From positions 1,550,001-1,614,000 of the forward strand of contig CAVWQP010000004.1 in assembly GCA_963757125.1 (NCBI GenBank): a stretch of DNA of 64,000 bases, read 5' to 3'. Source of the stretch: CAVVSD01 sp963757125. Lineage in GTDB: Bacteria > Actinomycetota > Thermoleophilia > Solirubrobacterales > Solirubrobacteraceae. Position 1 is the stretch's first letter. Every line of letters starts with the position of its first letter. The position numbers and the translations under genes were made by a program. Positions 23,740 through 33,391 of the stretch are shown in pieces. A model generated the notes under the pieces. It ran no database searches. It was not told the DNA's origin and worked only from the letters and a program-made list of their open reading frames with translations.

Positions 23740-26146
23740 GACGATCTCCATCCAGTCCATGAGCGTCTTGCCGTCCTCGCAGAGCTCCTGGGCGCGTGCC
23801 TTGGACACGGTGATCAGCTTCTCCTGCCCGCTGGGCAGGAAGGCGAGCGGGCCGACGAGCCCGGTGGTGCTCGCGGAGCCGATCTCGTTGCCCGTCCCCG
23901 GCAGCGGGCTGCCGCCGCCGCGCGCGACGTGGATCTCGTGGATGCCCGCCTTCAGGTTGTGGAGGCCGAGCGGCATGTAGTTGCCGGGGTAGGCCTCCTC
24001 CCACTTCACGGTGCCGATCTTCTTGCCGTCGACGCTGACGCTGACCGGGCGGCCGACCGAGCCGCGCAGGTAGACCGTGTAGTCGCCGTCGACGGGCAGC
24101 TCGACCTGGCCGTTCATCTCGCCCGGCGTGCGCGTGACGTAGTCCGGCGGCTGCGGGATCCAGCCGGGGGACACGAAGCTCGGGTCGGAGAACTGCACGA
24201 GCTGCGGCGCGGCGGCGTAGCGCACCTCGACGTCGTCGCCCGCCTCCTTCAGCGCGGTGCGCAGCATCGTGCAGGCCGGCTCGAGGGGCTTCTTCGCCTT
24301 CATGCGCGCCTTCGGGTCGCCGCGGAAGCCGATGTGGTCGACGACCCGCGGCGCCCCCGGGATCTTCTTCCAGATCTCGTGGAACGGCGTCGTCTCGACG
24401 AGGCGCCAGTTGCCCGGCGGCCGGCTCGCGGTCGGATCCCGGCGCAACACGATCGTGTCGAGCGAGTTCAGGTAGTCGAGCTTGTACTCGTCCATGTCGC
24501 GGACGAACTGCAGGCCCGGCAGCGCCTCCGGGTTCCAACCCGGGTCGAAGTTCGCCGGGTTCGTGAGGCTCGATGCCTCCATGTCGCGCAGGAGGTACTC
24601 GCTGTACTCCTCGAACACGGGGTACAGCGACGGGCCCTGGCCGTCGTACTTGTCCGCGATCTGCTGGAGGTCGTGGAGGCGGTCGTAGGGCGCGAAGCTC
24701 GTCCCGTGGATGAAGAGGAGGTTGCCGGCGAGGACGCCGATCACGACGAGCCCGCCGAGCGCGATCCCGATCGTGCGGCGCCACATCCCGACGGCGGCGG
24801 CGCCCACGAAGCCGAGCGTGAGGATGAACGGTGCGGTGACCGTGATCGCCTTGAAGTCCGACCAGGTCGCCGACGCCCGGGCGACGTAGGCCAGGGCCAC
24901 GACGCCTGCGACGCCGAGCGCCACGTAGACGAGCAGCCGCCGGCGCACCGACCACACGAGGCCGATGATCGCCAGCACGAGGACCAGGACGATGCCGATG
25001 ATCGTCGGCACCTCCGCGCCGCCGTCGCCGATCGGGAACCGGTAGTCCGGGGTGAGCCAGACGCCGGCCGCCGACCACGCGGGGACGGCCGCGGCCAGGT
25101 TGCCGAGGCCCTCGGGGCCGCCCGCGGTCGCGATCTGGGCGATCGTCACGCCGCTGACGACCGCCGGCAGGCCGAGCACCACCGCCAGCAGCGTCATCCA
25201 CACCCACATGCCGACCACGCGGACGCGGTGCGCGTGGGCACGCACCAGCTCGGCGATGAAGAGGAGCAGCGCGAACATCCCGATCCACGGGATCGCGCCG
25301 ACGCTGAAGGCGCTCACCGCGCCCGCGAGCGCGATCGACAGCGGCACGACGCGCCGCAGACCACCCTCCGACGGCGGGTACAGCACGAGCAGCGCGGCCG
25401 CGAGGATGATGAGCGCCACGCCGCCGAGCTCCTTGATGCCCGACGTCATCGCGTAGGAGAAGAGGATCGTCGGCTGCGCCGCGACGCCGGCGGCGACGGC
25501 GCGCAGCCGCGGGTCGGCGATCGCGGGCTTGAGCAGGACGTACAGCGCGAGACCGAGCACCGCGCCGAGCCCGGCCATGAACGGCTGCCAGGCCCAGATG
25601 ACGTCGATGCCCGGCGGCCCGCGACAGGGCGCCGAGCGCCGCCTGACCGCCCGCCGGGTAGTGGATCGCGGCGAGCTTGTCGGCGATCACGTTGAACGAC
25701 GAGCCGATGTTGCCCGGCTTGCCCTGGCCGCCCGTCTGCAGGTAGCCGGCCCAGGCGATCTGGTAGGCGAGGTCGACGATGCGCCCGTAGCCGGTGAACC
25801 CGGCCTTCCCCGTCAGGAGGACCGGGAGCGACATCATCCCCGCGGGGAGGAGGGCGGCGACGCCGGGCCAGATCGCGTGGCGCCAGCGGCGCAGCGACAC
25901 CCGGAGCCGACCCCAGCCGACGACGTAGCCGGCGATCGCGGCCACCGCGAGCGCCCACGGGGTGAGCGGCGCGGTCGCCTTCGGCCACGTGAAGAACGAC
26001 GCGATGACGACCACCGTCGCCAGGCCGACCGGGGCGATCAGCGCGCCCGGCAGGGGCCGCCCGGAGATGCGATCGACGAGCAGACCGCAGCCCACGCACA
26101 GCACGAACGCGACGACCGGGAACAGGACCCAGCTGTGCAGGAACAT
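23734..26146 (-). CDS. Large polytopic GT-C-like membrane protein, frame broken near 25610
   Basis: About 803 residues after repair, a paralog of the 8379-10841 protein with the same layout: about 13 helices, then a soluble C-terminal half with GQGPSLYPVFEEYSEYLL and a beta-sandwich tail (PVDGDYTVYLRG, VSVDGKKIG). The frame breaks at the triplet run 25610-25612. Removing one base joins LGALSRAAG to IDVIWAWQPFMAGLGAV, matching the same place in the paralog (SWTYQPLMAFSGG). Read literally, translation could restart at GTG 25578 without the first six helices. It probably transfers a polyprenyl-phosphate-linked sugar outside the cell. Confidence 0.72.
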
Positions 26147-26238
26147 CAGCGCAACGTCGGGGTGCGTGGCAGCGGTCTCAAACGGCGGGTCACCCTAGCT
26201 GACGGGTCGGTTCGCGCCCCGCTAGCCTCTCCGCCCTC

Positions 26239-27123
26239 ATGGACCTCGGCGCCTTCCTCCGGGCCCGGCGCTTCTACGAGAGCCCGGCGGCCATCCGCGC
26301 CTACGGCGCGCTGCGATCGGTGGCCTCGCGCCTCGGCTTCCAGGTCGTCCTCAAGACGTTCTACTCGCCGATCCCGGACCTCGCGACGCTGCCGCCGGAC
26401 ACGTTCGACCGCGAGGTCGGGCTCCCCGGCATCGACTGGGACCTGGACGCCCAGCTCGAGCGCTACAAGGGCGTCGTCGTCCCCTTCGCCCCGGACAGGT
26501 ACTCGCCCGAGAACCCGTCGTACGCGCTGCTGGACGCCACGACGCTGTACGGCGTCGTCCGCACGCACAAGCCCAAGCGCATCGTCGAGCTGGGCTCCGG
26601 CCACACGACGCTCGTCTCCACGCAGGCCGCGCGCGAGAACGCCGCCGAGGGTCATCCCTGCCGCGTCGACGCCTACGACCCGTTCCCCGGCGTCGCGACG
26701 CCGGACCTGCCCGGTCTCGACGGCCTGCACCGGATCGCCGCGCAGGACATCCCGCTCGGCCTGTTCGACGAGCTCGAGAGCGGCGACGTCCTCTTCGTCG
26801 ACACGACGCACGTCGTGAAGCTCGGCAGCGACGTCAACCACATCGTGCTGCAGATCCTGCCGCGGCTGAAGCCGGGCGTGATCGTGCACGTCCACGACAT
26901 CTTCATCCCGTACGAGTACCCGCGGCAGTGGCCGGAGAAGTTCGGGCTCTTCTGGAGCGAGCAGTACCTGCTCCACGCGTTCCTCGCGATGAACCCGGGC
27001 TACGAGATCCTCTTCTCGGTCTCGGCGCTGCACCGCGACCGCGCCGACGCGCTGCGCCCCCTGGTGGCGTCGGCGATGCCCGGCGGCGGCAGCGGCTTCT
27101 GGATCAGGCGCACCGCGGCGTAG
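26239..27123 (+). CDS. Class I SAM methyltransferase-like protein
   Basis: A 294-residue protein. The core has IVELGSGHTTLVSTQAA (motif I), VDAYDPFPG, DVLFVDTTHVVKLGSDVNH and HVHDIFIPYEYP. The FVDTTH/HVHDIF pair resembles metal-dependent O-methyltransferases of the CmcI/Methyltransf_24 type, with Asp and His ligands. The N-terminal 90 residues are helical (GAFLRARRFYES). It is divergent from the GT-C-like gene across 92 bases. It belongs to the glycan-modification set by context. Confidence 0.75.
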   Translation: MDLGAFLRARRFYESPAAIRAYGALRSVASRLGFQVVLKTFYSPIPDLATLPPDTFDREVGLPGIDWDLDAQLERYKGVVVPFAPDRYSPENPSYALLDATTLYGVVRTHKPKRIVELGSGHTTLVSTQAARENAAEGHPCRVDAYDPFPGVATPDLPGLDGLHRIAAQDIPLGLFDELESGDVLFVDTTHVVKLGSDVNHIVLQILPRLKPGVIVHVHDIFIPYEYPRQWPEKFGLFWSEQYLLHAFLAMNPGYEILFSVSALHRDRADALRPLVASAMPGGGSGFWIRRTAA

Positions 27124-27187
27124 CCCGAAAGATCGTGGGTCGCCCCACGATGCGCGCGGCGTCCCGGCCGGGGACGATCGCAGCGCG

Positions 27188-27709
27188 ATGGAGCTCACAT
27201 TCGGACAGAGGATCCCGGGCCTGCACGCCGCCGTGTTCGACGAGCACGAGGTGCGCGCCGCGGCCGGCCTCACGATGGTGGTCGGCGCCGTCGCGTTCGC
27301 GTTCGCCAACTTCGAGCAGCAGTTCCTGCCGCTCCAGATCGTCACCGCCTTCTTCGCCGTCGAGTTCCTCGTCCGCGTGACGCTCGGGCTGCGGTACAGC
27401 CCTGTCGGCGTCGTCGCACGGGCGCTGACGTACGGCCGGCCGCCGGAGTGGGTCTCCGCGAAGCCGAAGCGGTTCGCGTGGTCGATCGGGCTGGCGATGT
27501 CCCTCTCGATGACCGTCGTCATCAACAGCGGCGTCCGCGGCCTGCTGCCCAGGACGATCTGCCTCGTCTGCCTGACGTTCATGTGGCTGGAGTCCGTCCT
27601 CGGCCTGTGCGTCGGGTGCGAGATCGCAGGCCTGGCCGTGCGCCGCGGCTGGGCGAGCGCGGACCCCGACTTCGAGCTGTGCGCGCACGGCGCGTGCCGG
27701 ACGGAGTAG
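27188..27709 (+). CDS. DUF4395 membrane protein
   Basis: A 173-residue protein with about four hydrophobic helices (VVGAVAFAFANF, FFAVEFLVRV, SIGLAMSLSMTVVI, CLVCLTFMWLESVLGLCVGCEIAG). CLVC and LCVGCE supply four cysteines facing one side of the membrane, the hallmark of DUF4395 proteins, which often accompany thiol-redox or rhodanese-type genes. Function unknown. The next gene (27714) starts 4 bases later and encodes a PLP enzyme of the cysteine-desulfurase fold, so a sulfur-related role is possible. Confidence 0.82.
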   Translation: MELTFGQRIPGLHAAVFDEHEVRAAAGLTMVVGAVAFAFANFEQQFLPLQIVTAFFAVEFLVRVTLGLRYSPVGVVARALTYGRPPEWVSAKPKRFAWSIGLAMSLSMTVVINSGVRGLLPRTICLVCLTFMWLESVLGLCVGCEIAGLAVRRGWASADPDFELCAHGACRTE

Positions 27710-27713
27710 CGCG

Positions 27714-29153
27714 ATGGCGATCGCGACCCTCGCGAGGGATCGACGAGCTCCGCGCGTCGGAGTACGCGCGCCTGGACGCACGTGGCGAGGTCTACCTCGA
27801 CTACTGCGGCGGGAGCCTCTACGCGACGTCGCAGGTCGAGGAGCACCAGCGCCTGCTGCGCGAGACCGTCTTCGGCAACCCGCACTCGGCCAACCCCACC
27901 TCGTCGGCCGCCACGGCGCTCGTGGAGGCGGCGCGCGCGGCCGTGCTGCGCTTCTTCCGCGCGGCCGAGAGCGAGTACGAATGCATCTTCACCGCGAACG
28001 CCAGCGGTGCCCTGCGCCTCGTCGGCGAGGCCTATCCGTTCGGGCCGGGGGGCCGGTTCCTGGCGACCGCCGACAACCACAACTCGGTGAACGGCATCCG
28101 CGAGTTCGCCCGGGCGAAGGGCGCATCGACCGCGTACGTGCCGCTCGAGACGCCTGACCTGCGGGTCGACGACGACGTGCTCCTCGAGCCTGCTCGACGA
28201 CGACCGGACCCGGCCTGTTCGCGTACCCGGCGCAGTCCAACTTCTCCGGTGTGAAGCACCCGCTGGAGTGGATCGCGGCGGCCCGGGAGCGGGGCTGGGA
28301 CGTCCTGGTCGACGGCGCCGCGTTCGTGCCGACGAACCGGCTCGATCTGTCGGTGTGGGCGCCGGACTTCGTCGCGGTCTCCTTCTACAAGCTGTTCGGC
28401 TATCCGACCGGCCTGGGCGCCCTGCTCGCGCGCCGCGAGGCGCTGGAGCGGCTGGAGCGCCCCTGGTTCAGCGGCGGCACCGTCGTCGCGGCGAGCGTCG
28501 GGAGCGACCTGGCCGTGCCGCTCGCCGGTCACGCCCGGTTCGAGGACGGCACGGTCGACTACCTCGGCATCCCCGCGATCGAGATCGGGCTGCGCCACGT
28601 CGACCGGATCGGGATCGACGAGATCTCGCGGCGCGTCGAGGCGCTCGGGACGTCGCTGCTCGGCGAGCTGGGGCGCCTGCGCCACGCCGGCGGCGAGCCG
28701 GCGGCCCGGATCTACGGCCCGGCGACGTGGGACGGCCGCGGCGCGACGATCGCGCTGAACTTCCTGCACCCGGACGGGCGCGTGGTGGACGAGCGCTTCG
28801 TCGACCTGCTCGCCGCGGAGCACGACATCTCGCTGCGGACCGGCTGCTTCTGCAACCCGGGAGCGGGCGAGGCCGCGTTCGGGCTCTCACGCGACGCCCT
28901 CGCCGGTGCCGAGTTCGGCGACGGCACGATCCTCGACGACTTCATCGCGCACATCGGCATGCCCTCGGGCGGCGCCGTCCGGGTCTCGCTCGGGATCGCC
29001 AGCAACGCCGCCGACGTGGATCGCTTCCTGCGGCTCGCCGGCGAGTTCGTCGATCTCGACGAGGTGCCGGAGGGCCTGCCGCCGCGGCTCGCCTGGCCGA
29101 CCTCGGGCGCGTCGCGGTGCACGCCCGCATCTGGGAGAAGGCGGGACCGTTGA
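27714..29153 (+). pseudogene. Class V aminotransferase (MOCOS/cysteine-desulfurase-like), three frame breaks and altered 3' end
   Basis: Three single-base deletions (G-run 27736-27738, CC at 28189-28190, C-run 28209-28211) restore one frame. Its readable pieces are MAIATLARIDELRASEYARL, YLDYCGGSLYA, FGNPHSANPTSS, FTANASGALRLVGEA, TGLFAYPAQSNFSG, VSFYKLFGYPTG (PLP lysine) and RTGCFCNPGAGE. The last motif is typical of the molybdenum-cofactor-sulfurase N-terminal domain and related PLP enzymes that mobilise sulfur from cysteine. After LPPRL (about 29090) the sequence switches to an HD-GYP protein, so the natural C-terminus is missing and translation ends artificially at 29153. The breaks look like consensus errors; the 3' junction does not. 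Confidence 0.7.
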
Positions 29154-29604
29154 CGATGGACGAGTGGGAGCAGGTGCGGCTGCACCCGTACCAGTCCGAG
29201 CGCGTGCTCTCGCGTTCGCCCTTCCTCGCCGGGCTGGCCGAGGTGGCCGGTGCGCACCACGAGCGGCTCGACGGCTCGGGATACCACCGCGGGGCGTCTG
29301 GCGCCGGGGTGTGCCTCGGCGGGCGGGTGCTGGCCGCGGCGGACGCGTACCACGCGATGACCGAGCCACGCCCGCACCGGGAGTCGCTCCCGGCGCCGAC
29401 CGCGGCACGGCGGCTGGTCGAGGAGGCGAGCGCCGGGCACCTCGATCCCGACGCCGTCACGGCAGTGCTGGAGGCGGCCGGACAGCGGGCGCCGCGGATC
29501 GACCGGCCGGCGGGGCTCACGGAGCGGGAGGCCGAGGTGCTGGCGCTCATCGCGCGCGGCATGCAGACCAAGCAGGTGGGCCGGGCGCTGGGTATCTCGG
29601 AGGA
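29097..29604 (+). pseudogene. HD-GYP/LuxR-type regulator, internal fragment
   Basis: The piece starts exactly at the DLGRVAVHARIWEK segment that follows the catalytic HD in this family. It includes the HHERLDGSGYHRG (HD-GYP hallmark), AADAYHAMTEPRPHR and a LuxR helix-turn-helix (LTEREAEVLALIARGMQTKQ). It stops at LGISE, in the middle of that helix-turn-helix. The N-terminal receptor half and the HD pair, as well as the last recognition helix, are absent. Intact proteins of this layout couple a phosphodiesterase-like domain to DNA binding. The fragment is in frame 3 of a continuous stretch with no start or stop of its own. Confidence 0.75.
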
Positions 29605-30432
29605 GCCGAGGTGCGCGAGGGCTTCGCGATCGACGAGCTCCTCGCCGAGGACGGTCGCGTGACCGGCATCCGAAGCGAGGACCGTCACCGAGCGCGCCGG
29701 TTGGTGGTCGGCGCGGACGGGCGCAACTCGCTCGTCGCCCGGACCGTGCGGCCCGTGCAGTACGACGAGGTCCCGCAGCTGGCCCCGTTGTACTACGCCT
29801 ACTGGAGCGGCCTCCCGACGGACGGCTTCGAGACGTACGTGCGCGGGGAGCACGGCCGCGGGTGGGCGGCGCTGCCGACCAACGAGGGCCTCACCTGCGT
29901 GGTGCAGGGCTGGCCGCAGGCGGAGTTCGACGTCAACCGCAAGGACGTCGAGGGGACCTACATGCGGACCTTCGAGCTCGTGCCCGACTTCGCGGAGCGG
30001 ATCGCTGCCGCGACGCGGGAGACGCGCTTCACGGGCACCGGCGGCCTGCCCGGCTATTTCCGCGGCGCCGTTCGGTCCGGGCTGGGCGCTCGTCGGCGAC
30101 GCCGGGTACCACAAGCACCCGATCACGGCGTTCGGGATCACCGACGCGTTCCGCGACGCGGAGGCGCTCGCGGCGGCGTTCGGCTCCGAGGATGCGATGG
30201 GCGCCTGGCAGCGCGCCCGCGACGAGGAGTCGCTCCCGATGTACCGGCTCACCGCCGACTTCGCGACGCTCGAGCCGCCCGAGGCCGAGATGCAGGCGCT
30301 CTTCGGCGCGATGCAGGGCAACCAGGCGGCGATGGACGACTTCGTGAGCGTCATGGCGGGCACGCTTGCGCCGCCCGAGTTCTTCGCACCGGAGAACCTC
30401 GGGCGGATCATGGCCGGGGCGGCGCCCGCTAG
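29602..30432 (+). pseudogene. FAD-dependent monooxygenase, C-terminal fragment with a frame break near 30068
   Basis: Begins abruptly at GAEVREGFAIDELL and continues RRLVVGADGRNSLVAR (the GD motif binding FAD and NADPH). After a one-base repair at CC 30068-30069 it reads GAFGPGWALVGDAGYHKHP (second FAD contact) and ITAFGITDAFRDAEALA. This is the PHBH-like flavin monooxygenase family. The first 100 or so residues with the GxGxxG dinucleotide fold are missing, so it cannot be functional as written. The end is uncertain: the frame used runs to 30517, but a TAG at 30430-30432 sharing CTAG with the convergent permease stop is reachable by further single-base corrections. Confidence 0.7.
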
Positions 30433-31271
30433 AGCTCCTCCGCCGCGTGCGGCGCGGTGCGCTCGAACACGACGAAGCCCAGGATCGTCACGATCACGAG
30501 GATCGCGGCCGGGATGAGCAGGTACACCGCGCCGCCGATCGCGGAGGCCGCCGACGGCGTGTCGCTCCCCAGCAGCAGGTGGCGCGTCGCCTGGATGAGC
30601 GCCGCCAGAGGGCTGGCCATCATCACGTGGGCGAGGCGCTCGGACTTCTCCTGCACGAGCGTGATCGGGTAGAGGATCGGCGTCGCGTAGAACAGCGCCT
30701 GGAGGAAGACCTCCCAGATCGGCTTGATGTCGCGGAAGCGCACGTAGAGCGCGGCGAGCAGCATCCCGGTCCCGGTGGCGAGGACGCCGACCAGCAGGAT
30801 CGGGATCGGGACGAGCAGCCAGGTCCAGCGGGCCGTCACGCCGTTCAGCACGAGGAAGATCGCGAGCACGACGAGGTTCAGCGCCAGGTTGAACGCGCCG
30901 ACGAGCGCCACGGCGAGCGGGACGACCATGCGCGGGAACCCGACCTTGCGCACGAGGGCCTCGCGGTCGACGAGCGAGGTCGTCGCGGCGCCCGTCACCT
31001 CGCCGTAGAAGAAGTAGAGCATCATGCCGCTGAGCAGCACGATCGGGTAGTGCTCGACGCCGTCGCCCGCGCCGACGACCTCGCTGAAGACGAGGTAGAG
31101 GATCCCGAAGAGCAGCAGCGGCCGCAGGAGCGACCAGACGTAGCCGAGGACCGATCCGAAGAACCGGACCTTCCAGTCCATCCGCGCGAGCGTCACGGTC
31201 AGGTGCCAGAAGCGCCGCGGGTCGTCGGACGGCGCGGCCGGCCCGGTGACGCGGTAGGCGACGTCGCTCAT
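30429..31271 (-). CDS. Polysaccharide ABC exporter permease (Wzm-like)
   Basis: A 280-residue protein with six hydrophobic helices in the ABC-2 fold. It opens with an amphipathic segment and MDWKVRFFGSVLGYVWSLLRPLLLF, then FPRMVVPLA and VRFRDIKPIWEVFLQALFYATPILYP, the typical gating region of Wzm/TagG permeases. ATG 31271 overlaps the ATPase stop (ATGA). With the ATPase it forms a transporter that extrudes undecaprenyl-linked glycan or teichoic-type polymer across the membrane. Confidence 0.92.
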   Translation of the reverse strand: MSDVAYRVTGPAAPSDDPRRFWHLTVTLARMDWKVRFFGSVLGYVWSLLRPLLLFGILYLVFSEVVGAGDGVEHYPIVLLSGMMLYFFYGEVTGAATTSLVDREALVRKVGFPRMVVPLAVALVGAFNLALNLVVLAIFLVLNGVTARWTWLLVPIPILLVGVLATGTGMLLAALYVRFRDIKPIWEVFLQALFYATPILYPITLVQEKSERLAHVMMASPLAALIQATRHLLLGSDTPSAASAIGGAVYLLIPAAILVIVTILGFVVFERTAPHAAEEL

Positions 31272-32523
31272 GTGCCCGGCGTCTCCAGCAGCTCGCCGCG
31301 CTGGAAGTAGTAGAAGGAGTGCGGGATGTCGACGGCGCCGCCGCCGCTGCGCGAGCCGGTGACGATGAAGCTCGCCGCCTCGTCCTCGACGGCGAGCGCA
31401 CGCCGGCCGCTGCCGGGGTGGCGGATCTCGCCGCCGAGCACGTAGCGACCCGGGGCGAGCCAGTTGTCGAAGGTCAGCGCGACGTCGAGCAGCTCGCCGG
31501 GCTCGAACGTGCGGCCCTGCGCCTCGTCCCACTCCGTCGAGGCGCCGAAGATCGGGCGGCCGTACGCGTCGCGGAGGGTGAGGACGAACACCGGGTCGAC
31601 CGTCTCGGCCAGGAAGCGCACGCGCATGCACATCGCGACGGAGATCCCCTGCTCGAGCGTCTCGGTGCGCACGCCCTCGCCGGTCTGCGGCCAGCACTCG
31701 ACGATCGTCGCGGCGCCCGACCGCGCGCTGCGCCGGCCTCGTCCGGGTCCGCCTCGGTGAGCTCGCGCTGCGGCGCGAAGTTCAGCTCGGTGTAGCGCCG
31801 CGCCACCTCGCGGGCGCCGCCGATCGCGACGACCTCGCCGCGTTCGAGCAGCATCGCGCGGTCGCAGAAGCGCTGGACCTGATCCATGTCGTGCGTGACG
31901 AGCAGGATCGTGCGCCCGGCGCGGCGCAGGTCCGTGAGGACGTCGTAGCACTTCTGCTGGAACGCGGCATCGCCCACCGCGAGCACCTCGTCGATGAGCA
32001 GGAGATCGGCATCGACGTGCACCATCACCGCGAAGGCGAGCCGGACCTGCATGCCCGAGGAGTAGTTCTTCAGCTTGAGGTCCTGGAACTCGCGCAGCTC
32101 GGCGAAGTCGAGGACCGCGTCGTAGCGCTCGCGCGCCTGGTCGGGCGTGAGGCCGAGCATGACGGCGTTGATGAGGACGTTGTCGTGCGCGGTCAGGTCG
32201 GGGTTGAACCCGACCCCCAGCTCGATGAACGGCGCCATGCGCCCGCGGAGCCACATCTCGCCGGCGTCCGCGCTGTAGATGCCGGCGAGGCACTTCATGA
32301 GGGTGCTCTTGCCGCTGCCGTTGCGCCCGACGATGCCGAAGAACTCGCCCGTGCGGACCTCGAGCGACACGTCGCGCAGCGCGTGCAGGCGATCGAAGCT
32401 CCGGCGCCGCAGCGGGTGGACGACGCGCTCCTTCAGCGTGTGGACCTGCTCCTGGGGGAGACGGAAGGCCTTGCTGACGCCGTCGACGCTGACGGCCACG
32501 TCGTCGGGAGGCGCGGGAGACAC
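31268..32523 (-). CDS. Polysaccharide ABC exporter ATPase (Wzt-like) with C-terminal glycan-recognition domain, frame broken twice near 31716-31747
   Basis: About 417 residues after repair, from GTG 32523. ATPase motifs: GRNGSGKSTLMK (Walker A), YSSGMQVRLAF (signature), LLLIDEVLAVGD (Walker B) and VTHDMDQV (switch His). Deleting one base in each of the runs 31745-31747 and 31716-31718 connects ELTEADRTRPAQRAVG to AATIVECW. It then joins a 140-residue beta-sandwich (VDPVFVLTLRDAYGRPIFG, DNWLAPGRYVLGGEI, SFIVTGS). Such Wzt C-terminal domains recognise the modified non-reducing end of the polymer in characterised O-antigen systems. That suggests a capping modification, for which the 34772 fusion is a candidate. 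Confidence 0.85.
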
Positions 32524-32552
32524 GTTTCAGAGCCTAGGCGAGCATGCGGGCG

Positions 32553-33383
32553 TCACTTCAGACCGTGGACGACCGCCCGGAAGTGGTGGGGACCGCCGGG
32601 CTGCTCCAGCAACGCGGCCGAAGGACCGAGCGCGACCTCCGTGCCCGTGAAGCCGGCCGGCGCCAGCGCACCGACGAGCGCGGCCATGTTCGGCGCCCAC
32701 CAGTTCGACACGTCGCCGTTCAGCTCGGCGCCGGGGAAGAAGCGCCACAGCGCCTCGTGCTCGTAGCCGGGGACGACGACCGCCTCGGTCTCGATGACCG
32801 CCCGCCGGCCGGTGACCGCGCCGACCCGCCGCAGGGCGGCCATCGGATCCTCGATGTGGTAGAGCACGCCGAGGTAGAGGACGAGGTCCCATACGCCGAC
32901 GTCGGCGAGATCGGCGGTCATGAAGTCGACCGCGATCGCCTCGACCTTGCTGTCCAGCGCCTCGCGCGCGACGTCGAAGCCGCGGCGGCCCGGCATCGTG
33001 TCGGGATGCCAGACGTCGGTCTCGTGATAGGGCAGCGGCGTCGTGCCCTCGTCCATGCACCGGCGCCAGTACGCCTGCTGGGCGGGGACGTCGATCGCCC
33101 ACATGTAGTGGTCGAGCACCGCGACCCTGCTCGCGCCGCGGCGCTCGGCCTCGAACGCGAACCAGCCGTCCCAGCCGCCGATGTCGAGGACGCTCATCCC
33201 GCTGAGGTCGTCCGGCAGCCCGACCGCGTCGAGCTCCCGGGCCAGCGTCTCGGGCGGCTTGTGGCCGTTCGTGACGACGCCTTGACCGAGGTCGATCGAG
33301 TGGAACCAGAAGGGCACGCTGTCGGCGAGTCGCCGGGTGCGGGCGCGGCGGGGCGATGGTAGAGAGACCACGCCTGGGATCAT
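32553..33383 (-). CDS. CmoB/DUF1698-like class I methyltransferase
   Basis: A 276-residue protein with PFWFHSIDLGQGVVTNG (the WxHxIDL signature of the CmoB-like family), VLDIGGWDGWFAFEAERRGA (motif I with the GGWDG variant), LYLGVLYHIEDPMAAL and ETEAVVVPG. CmoB itself modifies tRNA wobble uridine with carboxy-SAM. However, many WFHSIDL proteins sit in polysaccharide loci and are thought to act on sugars, and the position between the exporter and two GT4 genes favours that. The start may be ATG 33383 or the GTG at 33371. Confidence 0.75.
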   Translation of the reverse strand: MIPGVVSLPSPRRARTRRLADSVPFWFHSIDLGQGVVTNGHKPPETLARELDAVGLPDDLSGMSVLDIGGWDGWFAFEAERRGASRVAVLDHYMWAIDVPAQQAYWRRCMDEGTTPLPYHETDVWHPDTMPGRRGFDVAREALDSKVEAIAVDFMTADLADVGVWDLVLYLGVLYHIEDPMAALRRVGAVTGRRAVIETEAVVVPGYEHEALWRFFPGAELNGDVSNWWAPNMAALVGALAPAGFTGTEVALGPSAALLEQPGGPHHFRAVVHGLK

Positions 33384-33391
33384 CCCCGACC

